Notes under the pieces: model-generated
The model's input: the letters and a program-made list of their open reading frames with translations, nothing else
The model's database searches: none
Told to the model about the DNA's origin: nothing
NCBI GenBank assembly: GCA_902602415.1
Contig: CACKQW010000006.1
Span: 1-64,000, forward strand
Source: an uncultured Bacteroidota bacterium
GTDB taxonomy: Bacteria > Bacteroidota > Bacteroidia > Flavobacteriales > Flavobacteriaceae
Length of the DNA stretch: 64,000 nt
Direction of reading: 5' to 3'
Shown: positions 31,443-39,410 of the stretch, in pieces
How the letters are laid out: each line of letters begins with the position of its first letter
Position numbering within the stretch: position 1 is the first letter of the stretch
Program-made: the position numbers and the translations under genes

Positions 31443-33656
31443 TTAAATGTTATCAATGATATTATTTAAAGTGATTGAAGGTCGCATTATTTTATTGATA
31501 ATAGAATTATCAGTTTTATAATAACCATTTAAGTCTATGCTTTTCCCTTGATTTGAATTAATTTCATTCATTATTTTATTTTCATTTTTTAATAGGTCTT
31601 GATAAACTTTAGAAAACTCATTTTTAATTTCTTTGTTTTCATCTTGACTGCTTAAAAATTTTGACCAATATAAAGCAAGATAGAAATGACTTCCTCTACT
31701 ATCAATTTCACCAACTTTTCTTGATGGAGATTTATTATTTTTCAAAAGTTTTTCTATCGCTTGATTTAAACAAACAGAAAGTATTTTAGAATTTGGATTT
31801 TTGAGAGACATGTCTTCTAATGCTACAGAAATAGCTAAAAATTCTCCGAGAGAGTCCCATCTGAGATGATTTTCTTTTAAAAGTTGCTGAACATGTTTCG
31901 GAGCAGAGCCACCTGCACCAGTTTCGAAAAGTTTACCTCCATTCATTAAGGGAACAATTGATAACATTTTTGCACTTGTACCTAACTCTAATATCGGAAA
32001 CAAATCTGTTAAATAGTCTCTTAATACATTGCCAGAAACAGAAATAACGCTTTTTCCTTCTTTTACTTTATTTAGTGTAAAAACCGTAGCTTCATAAGGG
32101 CTCAAAATTTGAATATCTATTTTTGAGGTATTGATTTTCTTTAATTCTTTTTTTACAACTTTAATTATTTCTAAATCATGTGGTCTTTTCTTATCTAACC
32201 AGAAGATAGTTGGAAAATTTGTTTGCTTTGCTCTGGAAATTGCAAGCTTGATCCAATCTTTGATAGCATCTTTTCTGACAAGGCACATTCGCCATATATC
32301 TCCTTTCTCAACAATATGTGATGCTATAGTTTTTCCATCTTTTGTTTGGACCTTGATTTGTCCAGCTTTTTTTATTTCAAATGTCTTGTCGTGAGAGCCA
32401 TATTCTTCAGCTTTTTTTGCCATTAGGCCAACATTTTGAACGGTGCCCATAGTCGATGGATCAAATGCTCCTTTTTCTTTACAAAAATCAATTGTTGCTT
32501 GGTAAATTGAAGCATATGTGCTATCAGGGATTATAGCTTTAGTGTCTTTAAGTTCTCCGTTCCTATTCCACATTTTTCCAGAACTTTTTATCATTGCAGG
32601 CATTGATGCATCAATAATCAAATCACTTGGGACATGAAAGTTTGAAATATTTTTTTCAGAATCAACCATTGCAATTTCAGCACTTGAAAGAAATATATTC
32701 TCCATTTCTTTTGTTATTCTATTTTTTTCATCTTTCTCAAGAGACTCTATTTTTTCATACAAAATAGATAAACCACTGTTAAAATTTACATTTAAATCTG
32801 AAAGAATTTTTTTATTATTTAAAATGAAATCTTTAAAATAAACCTTAAGCATATGTCCAAAAATGATAGGATCACTGACTTTCATCATCGATGCTTTTAA
32901 ATGAAGGGATAGGAGGATTTTTTTATCAACACAATTTTTTAATTGTTTTTCAAAAAACTTATATAATTCTCTAATGCTCAGAAAGCTTGTATCAATAATT
33001 GTCCCTTTGTGAACAGTAATATTTTCTTTGAGAATTGTTTTTTTATTATTTTCATCATAAAAATAAATATTCAATAATTCATGTTTTTTAGATGTATTAG
33101 ATTTTTCATTGTTTCTGAAATCTCCACTGCTCATTGTTGAAACATGGGTCTTTGATTTTTTTTCCCATTTACCCAATTTATGTGGGTTTGTTTTAATGTA
33201 ATTTTTTATAGCTAGGGGTACCCGTCTATCTGAATTTCCTTCTCTCAAAATCGGGTTTACTGCACTTCCTTTGATTTTATCATATATTGATTTTATAATT
33301 AGTTCATTATCATTATTTGGCTTTTCAGGGTAGTTTGGAAGTGGGTATCCTTTGGATTGTAATTCAATTATTGCTTTTTTTAATTGTGGAATTGATGCAC
33401 TAATGTTAGGTAATTTAATGATATTTGCATTTGGATCTTTTACTACTTTACTTAAAAATTCTAAATCATTTTCATATTTAACTTTACTTCCCAAAAAATC
33501 GTTGAATGTTGCCAAAATTCTTGCAGACAATGAAATATCTCTGGTTTCAAATTTAATTTTTGAAGATTTGGTAAATGCTTGTAAAATTGGAAGAAGGGAA
33601 GCGGTTGCTAGGGCAGGAGCTTCGTCGGTTTTGGTGTAAATAATCTTCAACATCAA
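31443..33656 (-). CDS. icd: NADP-dependent isocitrate dehydrogenase, monomeric type
   Basis: 737 aa; IYTKTDEAPALATASLLPI, PNISASIPQLKKAI, SNSRVPLAIKNY-like region (EGNSDRRVPLAIKNYIK), GAGGSAPKHVQQL. Confidence 0.95.
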   Translation of the reverse strand: MMLKIIYTKTDEAPALATASLLPILQAFTKSSKIKFETRDISLSARILATFNDFLGSKVKYENDLEFLSKVVKDPNANIIKLPNISASIPQLKKAIIELQSKGYPLPNYPEKPNNDNELIIKSIYDKIKGSAVNPILREGNSDRRVPLAIKNYIKTNPHKLGKWEKKSKTHVSTMSSGDFRNNEKSNTSKKHELLNIYFYDENNKKTILKENITVHKGTIIDTSFLSIRELYKFFEKQLKNCVDKKILLSLHLKASMMKVSDPIIFGHMLKVYFKDFILNNKKILSDLNVNFNSGLSILYEKIESLEKDEKNRITKEMENIFLSSAEIAMVDSEKNISNFHVPSDLIIDASMPAMIKSSGKMWNRNGELKDTKAIIPDSTYASIYQATIDFCKEKGAFDPSTMGTVQNVGLMAKKAEEYGSHDKTFEIKKAGQIKVQTKDGKTIASHIVEKGDIWRMCLVRKDAIKDWIKLAISRAKQTNFPTIFWLDKKRPHDLEIIKVVKKELKKINTSKIDIQILSPYEATVFTLNKVKEGKSVISVSGNVLRDYLTDLFPILELGTSAKMLSIVPLMNGGKLFETGAGGSAPKHVQQLLKENHLRWDSLGEFLAISVALEDMSLKNPNSKILSVCLNQAIEKLLKNNKSPSRKVGEIDSRGSHFYLALYWSKFLSSQDENKEIKNEFSKVYQDLLKNENKIMNEINSNQGKSIDLNGYYKTDNSIINKIMRPSITLNNIIDNI

Positions 33657-33675
33657 TCACTGTTATTATAAGTTT

Positions 33676-33683
33676 CAAATATA
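33676..33683 (-). promoter_or_regulatory. Bacteroidota -7 element (TATATTTG) for icd
   Basis: Minus-strand TATATTTG, 19 nt upstream of the ATG. Confidence 0.5.
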
Positions 33684-33726
33684 AAGAATGCTTATAAAAA
33701 AAATGTTAAAAATGATAATAGTTTCT

Positions 33727-33775
33727 AAAAAAAATGAAAGCCACATTTGAGTATTGCTACCCCAATATGGCTTTC
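33727..33775 (-). terminator. intrinsic terminator (12-bp stem followed by U8)
   Basis: Minus strand GAAAGCCATATT-ggggtagcaatactca-AATGTGGCTTTC-A-TTTTTTTT. Confidence 0.85.
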
Positions 33776-34150
33776 TGAATTTCGAAAACTGTTTCTGTTT
33801 TGAATTGCTTCTCTACCAGGCATATTTTCTCAATTGTTGAACTGTCTGGCTTACTCACTTCTCTAGGAAATTTTCTGCTCAGCAGTTCTTGATTACTTAT
33901 TCAAATATGGCCAAAGCTATATTTGATATAGGCTTATTACTTAATTTCATAATCCTCACTTCTCACCAAGTTTCCTTGATGGATGAAAAAACATTTAAAT
34001 TGTGCAGGCACACTTTCAATAGTTTTTTCGTAGTTAATTTAAGCTAGGCTTAAATTCTTAATAAGTAATCATGTCAAAGAACGTTCTAGAATTTGACTTG
34101 TTTAACAAGTTGTTTATCCTTTCGGAGTCCACTACAAATCCTTTAACAAT
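33727..34150 (-). ncRNA. candidate highly structured non-coding RNA of unknown family
   Basis: No ORF. By-eye helices: 12-bp long-range pair 33890-33901/34060-34071 enclosing hairpins 34036-34056 (9 bp), 33985-34029 (8-bp base), 33965-33980 (6 bp, GAAA loop), 33914-33935 (9 bp, one bulge). Flanking hairpins at 34096-34110 and 33781-33804. Ends in a perfect intrinsic terminator. 5' end approximate. Confidence 0.65.
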
Positions 34151-34215
34151 AATAATATAGAAATCTAATATTCAAAAAATAAAATTGATAAAGATATTAA
34201 CTACTTTTAAACCAT

Positions 34216-34240
34216 ACTTATTAACAATTGTTAAATAAGT
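34216..34240. repeat. near-perfect palindrome ACTTATTAACAATTGTTAAATAAGT at the rplS stop codon
   Basis: 25-bp inverted repeat with one asymmetric base; last base is the first base of the rplS stop triplet (plus-strand coordinates). Confidence 0.7.
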
Positions 34241-34590
34241 TAAGCTCTTTTTTCTTTAATTTTTGCTTTCTTCCCCGTTAGGTTTCTAAAATAAAATATT
34301 CGAGATCTTCTTACTTTCCCTTTTTTATTTAATTCAATCTTTTGAATAGACGGTGAATTAATAGGAAATATTCTTTCTACTCCAGTATTTCCAGACATTT
34401 TTCTAATCGTGAAGGTTTCAGTTGCATCTTCACCTCTTCTTTGTAATACAACACCTTTGAAAAATTGTGTTCTCGTTTTAGATCCTTCTTTTATTTCATA
34501 AAATACGGTAATTGTATCGCCTGAACAGAAAGATGGATAATCTTTAACTCCTTTTAAGTCGTTTTGAATATTTTTAATAATACTATTCAT
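34240..34590 (-). CDS. rplS: 50S ribosomal protein L19
   Basis: PSFCSGDTITVFYEIKEGSKTRTQFFKGVVLQRRGEDATETFTIRKMSGNTGVERIFPINSPSIQKIEL. Confidence 0.96.
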   Translation of the reverse strand: MNSIIKNIQNDLKGVKDYPSFCSGDTITVFYEIKEGSKTRTQFFKGVVLQRRGEDATETFTIRKMSGNTGVERIFPINSPSIQKIELNKKGKVRRSRIFYFRNLTGKKAKIKEKRA

Positions 34591-34618
34591 TATTATATGG
34601 TGTAATGTATAACGGGTG

Positions 34619-34626
34619 CAAATATA
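34619..34626 (-). promoter_or_regulatory. Bacteroidota -7 element (TATATTTG) for rplS
   Basis: Minus-strand TATATTTG, 28 nt upstream of the ATG. Confidence 0.5.
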
Positions 34627-34665
34627 ATTAAAAAAATAAATCGATAAATTATTTTAATGATTAAT

Positions 34666-35337
34666 TTAAAGAAGCTTAGGCCTTTTTTTATTTGTTAACT
34701 CAACTGCTTTTTTACTTCTCCAATCTTCTATATTTTTTTGATCTCCACTTAGTAAGATATCAGGAACCTCCCAGTCTTTATATTTTCTAGGTTTTGAATA
34801 AACTGGGGGTGCTATTAAGTTATCTTGAAATGAATCAGTAAGTGCCGACATTTCATTTCCTAAAACACCAGGTATTAGTCTAACAATGCTATCTGCAAGA
34901 ATAGCAGCAGGTAGCTCACCACCGGTTAATACAAAGTCACCAATTGAAATTTCTCTAGTTACCAAGTAATCTCTTATTCTTTGATCTATCCCTTTGTAAT
35001 GACCGCATAGAATTATTATGTTATTTAAGCAAGATAATTTATTACACAATTGCTGGCTTAATTTTTCACCATCAGGAGCCATGTATATAATTTCATCATA
35101 TTTTGTGTTTTTCTTTAGATCGTTTATACAATTATCAACAGGTTCAATTAAAAGAACCATTCCCGATCCACCTCCATATTGATAGTCATCAACAGATTTG
35201 TAATTATTTTTTGAATAGTTTCTAAGATTATGAATATTTATTTCAACTAGATTTTTTTCCAAACCTTTTTTGATAATTGATGTATCTAATGGACCTTTTA
35301 ATATTTCAGGAACAGCAGTTATAATATCAATTTTCAT
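34666..35337 (-). CDS. trmD: tRNA (guanine-N1)-methyltransferase
   Basis: YQYGGGSGMVLLIEPV, LCGHYKGIDQRIRDYLVTREISIGDFVLTGGELPA. Confidence 0.96.
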   Translation of the reverse strand: MKIDIITAVPEILKGPLDTSIIKKGLEKNLVEINIHNLRNYSKNNYKSVDDYQYGGGSGMVLLIEPVDNCINDLKKNTKYDEIIYMAPDGEKLSQQLCNKLSCLNNIIILCGHYKGIDQRIRDYLVTREISIGDFVLTGGELPAAILADSIVRLIPGVLGNEMSALTDSFQDNLIAPPVYSKPRKYKDWEVPDILLSGDQKNIEDWRSKKAVELTNKKRPKLL

Positions 35338-35342
35338 TTTTA

Positions 35343-36767
35343 TTATCTAAAATTAAATCTTTCGATTTTGTTATTACTTGTTAATATTTCAATTGAAATA
35401 GGATCATAATAATTTCTATTTTTTATTATATTTTCGACATCTGAAACTGATAAAATAATTTTTGAATTTATTTTTTTGATAATATCATTTTCTTTGATTC
35501 CATATTCTTCCCAATATGACTTATATTCTAGGTTAAACTCAGAAATTTTAACACCTTTTTCGATATTTCTTTCAGAAATTTCATTTTCACTCAAATTTTT
35601 TAAAATACCAATCAGATAAAAGTTTACTCTTTCATTCCTGTTAAGTTTTACTTTTACATAATTCATGGATCCATCACGCTTTAATTTAACTTCAACTATG
35701 TCATTTGGTCTTTTGGTGTTAAGATAACCCTTTAAATCAGCAAATTTTGAAATTTTTATTCCATCTATGCTTTTGATTACGTCGCCAACTTTTATACCAG
35801 CTGATTTTGCTCCTGAGTCACTATCTATCCCATTTATATAGAATCCCTCAGTATCACTTATATCTAGTTCTTTAGCTTGAGAACTATTAAGTGATGTTCC
35901 AGTTACACCAAGAAATCCATATTGAACAATTCCGTATTCCAAAATATCCTCAATTACCTTTTTAGCAATATTACTAGGAACTGCGAATGAGTATCCTACA
36001 TATGATCCAGTTTGGGTCTGAATTGCTGTGTTAATACCGATTAATTCTCCTTTATTATTGATTAATGCACCTCCAGAATTTCCTGGATTTACGGCAGCAT
36101 CAGTTTGTATGTAAGATTGTGTTGTTCTTCCAGTTGGATCCAAGTTCCTTGATTTTGCTGAAATTATACCAGCAGTAACAGTGGACGTAAGATTAAAAGG
36201 GTTGCCCACAGCCAAAACCCATTCACCGATTTCTGTTGAATCACTATCTCCAAAAACAGCATATTCGAAATCAGTATTAGAGTTAATTTTTAGCAGTGCA
36301 ATATCATTCTGTTCATCACTTCCTATAACTTCAGCAACATATGATTGATTGTCATTTGTCGTGATATCAATTTGGTCAGAATTTTTGATAACGTGATGAT
36401 TAGTAACAATATAACCATCAGAAGAAATTATTACACCAGAACCGCTTCCAATTTTAGGTCTAATTTGAGGTCTTCCAAATAAAAAATCTTCAATGCTAAA
36501 ATCTTCATTGGATGATGAGGAGCTTTTAACATGTACAACAGTATTTATAGCTTTTTTTGCTATTTCAACGAAGTTATTTTCTGTTTTCTCAAGAAAGGAA
36601 AAATTATTAATAACTGGTTTTTTTAAAGTACTTAAGAATTCTTGGTTATGAATATCTCTTTTATATTCATCAACAGATCTGATTATATTCTGGTCTATGT
36701 ATGAATGAGCAACAAAGAATAATCCGATTAAAAAAAATGAGAATATGGATATTTTAAAAAATTTCAT
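35343..36767 (-). CDS. degP: Do-family serine endopeptidase (HtrA/DegP)
   Basis: VIISSDGYIVTNHHVI, NDIALLKI, QTDAAVNPGNSGGALINNKGELIGIN, plus PDZ domains. Confidence 0.94.
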   Translation of the reverse strand: MKFFKISIFSFFLIGLFFVAHSYIDQNIIRSVDEYKRDIHNQEFLSTLKKPVINNFSFLEKTENNFVEIAKKAINTVVHVKSSSSSNEDFSIEDFLFGRPQIRPKIGSGSGVIISSDGYIVTNHHVIKNSDQIDITTNDNQSYVAEVIGSDEQNDIALLKINSNTDFEYAVFGDSDSTEIGEWVLAVGNPFNLTSTVTAGIISAKSRNLDPTGRTTQSYIQTDAAVNPGNSGGALINNKGELIGINTAIQTQTGSYVGYSFAVPSNIAKKVIEDILEYGIVQYGFLGVTGTSLNSSQAKELDISDTEGFYINGIDSDSGAKSAGIKVGDVIKSIDGIKISKFADLKGYLNTKRPNDIVEVKLKRDGSMNYVKVKLNRNERVNFYLIGILKNLSENEISERNIEKGVKISEFNLEYKSYWEEYGIKENDIIKKINSKIILSVSDVENIIKNRNYYDPISIEILTSNNKIERFNFR

Positions 36768-36854
36768 AATTATGTTATAAAAATAATAATTATCAATTTT
36801 CGTGCTATTTTTTTTAACTGATATTTAACAACATTTAACTGAGTTAAATATTTT

Positions 36855-36862
36855 TATCTTTG
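36855..36862 (+). promoter_or_regulatory. Bacteroidota -7 element (TATCTTTG) 7 nt before the dapF ATG
   Basis: TATCTTTGTTTAGAGATGAATC. Confidence 0.5.
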
Positions 36863-36869
36863 TTTAGAG

Positions 36870-37664
36870 ATGAATCAAAAATTCTATAAATATGAGGCTG
36901 CTGGAAATGACTTTGTTATCATTGATAATCGTAGAAATCTTTTTGACTCAAAAAACCCGAATTTAATTCGCAAAATTTGTGATAGATATTCTGGCGTGGG
37001 GTCTGATGGCTTGATATTACTAGAAAAGCATAAAAATTTGGATTTTGAAATGATATATTTTAACTCTGATGGTTCGCAGTCTGGATTTTGTGCAAATGGA
37101 TCAAGGTGTATAACTCATTTTGCAAATTATTTAAAAATTATCAAAAATAAAGCAAAATTTGAAGCTTCTGATGGTCCTCATGAGTCTGTTATTGATGATC
37201 TGCAAATAAAAGTTAAAATGAAAGACATAAAATTCAGTGATATTAAAAGCTATAATGATTCTAAAATGACAACTTTTATTGATTCTGGTTCTCCTCATAT
37301 AATTTTCAAAACCAATAACATTAATGACCTTGATATAATTTCAGAAACTTTTCAAAATAAAGAAAAATTCAAGTATTATTCTGAGGGTTTGAATTATAAT
37401 TATTGGGACACAGAAAAAAATAAAATAACTTTAAGAACATTTGAAAGAGGTGTAGATTGCGAGACTAAATCTTGTGGGTCAGGATCAGTCGCCTTGGCAG
37501 CTTTGTTGAGGTTTAATTCCATTACTGAAAATGAAAATATTTTAATTTCCATGCCAGGTGGTGAATTGCAAGTTAGTCTGAGGGAAAATAATCATTCTTT
37601 CTATGATATTTGGTTAAGTGGAACAGTAAATCAGGTTTTTTCTGGAAGTTTAAAATGTTTATAA
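36870..37664 (+). CDS. dapF: diaminopimelate epimerase
   Basis: YEAAGNDFVIIDNR, GVGSDGLILLE, NSDGSQSGFCANGSRC, FERGVDCETKSCGSGSVA. Confidence 0.95.
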   Translation: MNQKFYKYEAAGNDFVIIDNRRNLFDSKNPNLIRKICDRYSGVGSDGLILLEKHKNLDFEMIYFNSDGSQSGFCANGSRCITHFANYLKIIKNKAKFEASDGPHESVIDDLQIKVKMKDIKFSDIKSYNDSKMTTFIDSGSPHIIFKTNNINDLDIISETFQNKEKFKYYSEGLNYNYWDTEKNKITLRTFERGVDCETKSCGSGSVALAALLRFNSITENENILISMPGGELQVSLRENNHSFYDIWLSGTVNQVFSGSLKCL

Positions 37665-37665
37665 A

Positions 37666-38703
37666 GTGTATTTGAAGCGTATTTTTTTCTTATCAATTTT
37701 TGTCGGACTTATTTTAATGGGATCTTTTTCATTTTATGTTTATCAAGTAATGTTCTCATCTAACACTAATTTTTCAGAAAATTATAAATATATATACATT
37801 AAAACAGGGACTAATTATGCTGATTTAATTGAACAGATAAAACCTGAATTAATAAATATTGATCACTTTGATGTACTTGCGAAAAGAAAAATGTTTAAAC
37901 CGAAACCGGGAAAGTATATTATTAAAAAAGAGATGAGTAATAATGAAATCATTAATTCTCTGAGATCTAAAAATATAACAGTCAATGTTGTATTTAACAA
38001 TGTTAAAAATATGAACGAATTAGCAGGAATCATTGCAAAACAAATCGAGCTTGACAGTATTTCATTTCTTAGTTTTACAAAAGATACTTTTTTTGAAAAT
38101 AAAGGATTTGACGTGAAGAACATATTATCAATGTATATTCCAAATAGCTACAATTTTTATTGGAATACAGATATAAGGGAGTTTAATGATAGAATGTTTA
38201 AGGAGTATACTAAGTTTTGGGAATTAAACAATAGAGAAACAAAGGCAAAAAAAATGGGCATGACAAAGAAAGAAGTAATGATCTTAGCATCTATTGTTTT
38301 TGAAGAATCTAACGCCAATATAGATCTTCCAAAAATTGCTGGGGTATACATGAATAGATTAAAAAATAATTGGAAATTACAAGCTGATCCAACTGTAAAG
38401 TATGCTGCATATCAAACGGAAAAGTATAAGGCATCGATCATAAAAAGAGTTTTAAATAAGCATCTTAAAATTAATTCTCCCTACAATACTTATAAATTTT
38501 ATGGTCTTCCCCCTGGTTTAATTTCAATGCCTTCAATTCAAGCAATAGATGCTGTACTGAACTTTGAAAAACATAATTATTTTTTCTTTGCAGCTGACCC
38601 TGATAATCCAGGAAAACATACATTTGCAAAAACCTTGGCAGAACATAAAAAGAACGCCAGAAAGTTGCATCGATATTTAAATAAAAAAGGGATTAGAAAA
38701 TAG
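37666..38703 (+). CDS. mltG: endolytic transglycosylase MltG (GTG start)
   Basis: YIPNSYNFYWNT, MILASIVFEESN, VYMNRLKNNWKLQADPTVKYA, SPYNTYKFYGLPPGLISMPSIQAIDAVL. Confidence 0.93.
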   Translation: MYLKRIFFLSIFVGLILMGSFSFYVYQVMFSSNTNFSENYKYIYIKTGTNYADLIEQIKPELINIDHFDVLAKRKMFKPKPGKYIIKKEMSNNEIINSLRSKNITVNVVFNNVKNMNELAGIIAKQIELDSISFLSFTKDTFFENKGFDVKNILSMYIPNSYNFYWNTDIREFNDRMFKEYTKFWELNNRETKAKKMGMTKKEVMILASIVFEESNANIDLPKIAGVYMNRLKNNWKLQADPTVKYAAYQTEKYKASIIKRVLNKHLKINSPYNTYKFYGLPPGLISMPSIQAIDAVLNFEKHNYFFFAADPDNPGKHTFAKTLAEHKKNARKLHRYLNKKGIRK

Positions 38704-39400
38704 TAAAACCAGAGTGAAATATAAAAATAGATGGATCTTTACTTAATTTAATTTTGCTTGTCTTCCAATTTCCTGCCGACATTGTTTTGATTCTTTGATT
38801 TTTTGAGCCAACATTTATCGCAATACATAAAAATGTTTGATCATTTAGAACTTTGATTAAATCATTGTATAGCTTTTGGTTTCTGTAGGGGGTTTCAATA
38901 AAAATTTGTGTTTGATTATTTTTTTTAGAATTAATTTCAAATTCCTTTATTTTTTTAATTCTTTTTTTTTCCTCTATAGGAAGATAGCCATTAAAGGAAA
39001 AATTGTTTCCGTTTAAACCTGATGCCATCATTGCTAACAATATCGAAGATGGACCGACTAAAGGAATTACCTTAATTTGATTTTCATGTGCATGCATAAT
39101 TAACTTTGATCCTGGATCTGCAATATTAGGACACCCAGCATCTGTTAATAAACCAATATGCTTACCTTTTAAACAAGGATTTAATTGCATTGAGGTTTCA
39201 ATTACATCTTTTTCATTTAATAATTTAAAATTTTCATAATTGATTTTTTTTTTAGGACAAACCCTTTTTAAAAAACTCAATGAAACTTTAATATTTTCAA
39301 CAACGAAATTGTCAATGGAACTTATTATTTCTAAATTATTAATTGGTGTAAAAATTTCTTCAGAAATTGAACTAGGAATTATGTAAAGATTACCTTTTAT
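38693..39400 (-). CDS. RsmI-like SAM-dependent (tetrapyrrole methylase fold) methyltransferase; apparent AUA start
   Basis: Track ORF starts at TTG 39280 inside the domain. The frame upstream encodes IKGNLYIIPSSISEEIFTPINNLEIISSIDNFVVENIKVSLSFLKRV, the conserved family N-terminus. Core GLLTDAGCPNIADPGSKLIMHAH, VPLVGPSSILLAMMASGL (track reads VIPLVGPSS). Confidence 0.88.
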   Translation of the reverse strand: MKGNLYIIPSSISEEIFTPINNLEIISSIDNFVVENIKVSLSFLKRVCPKKKINYENFKLLNEKDVIETSMQLNPCLKGKHIGLLTDAGCPNIADPGSKLIMHAHENQIKVIPLVGPSSILLAMMASGLNGNNFSFNGYLPIEEKKRIKKIKEFEINSKKNNQTQIFIETPYRNQKLYNDLIKVLNDQTFLCIAINVGSKNQRIKTMSAGNWKTSKIKLSKDPSIFIFHSGFTIF

Positions 39401-39410
39401 AGCAATTAAA

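Noticed and set aside
33727-34150. RNase P RNA, tmRNA or SRP RNA as the identity of the structured RNA
   Set aside because: No GAGGAAAGUCC/ACAGAA core, no tRNA-like T-arm/CCA end or tag-peptide ORF, and no SRP domain IV motif were visible on either strand. A covariance-model search is still needed.
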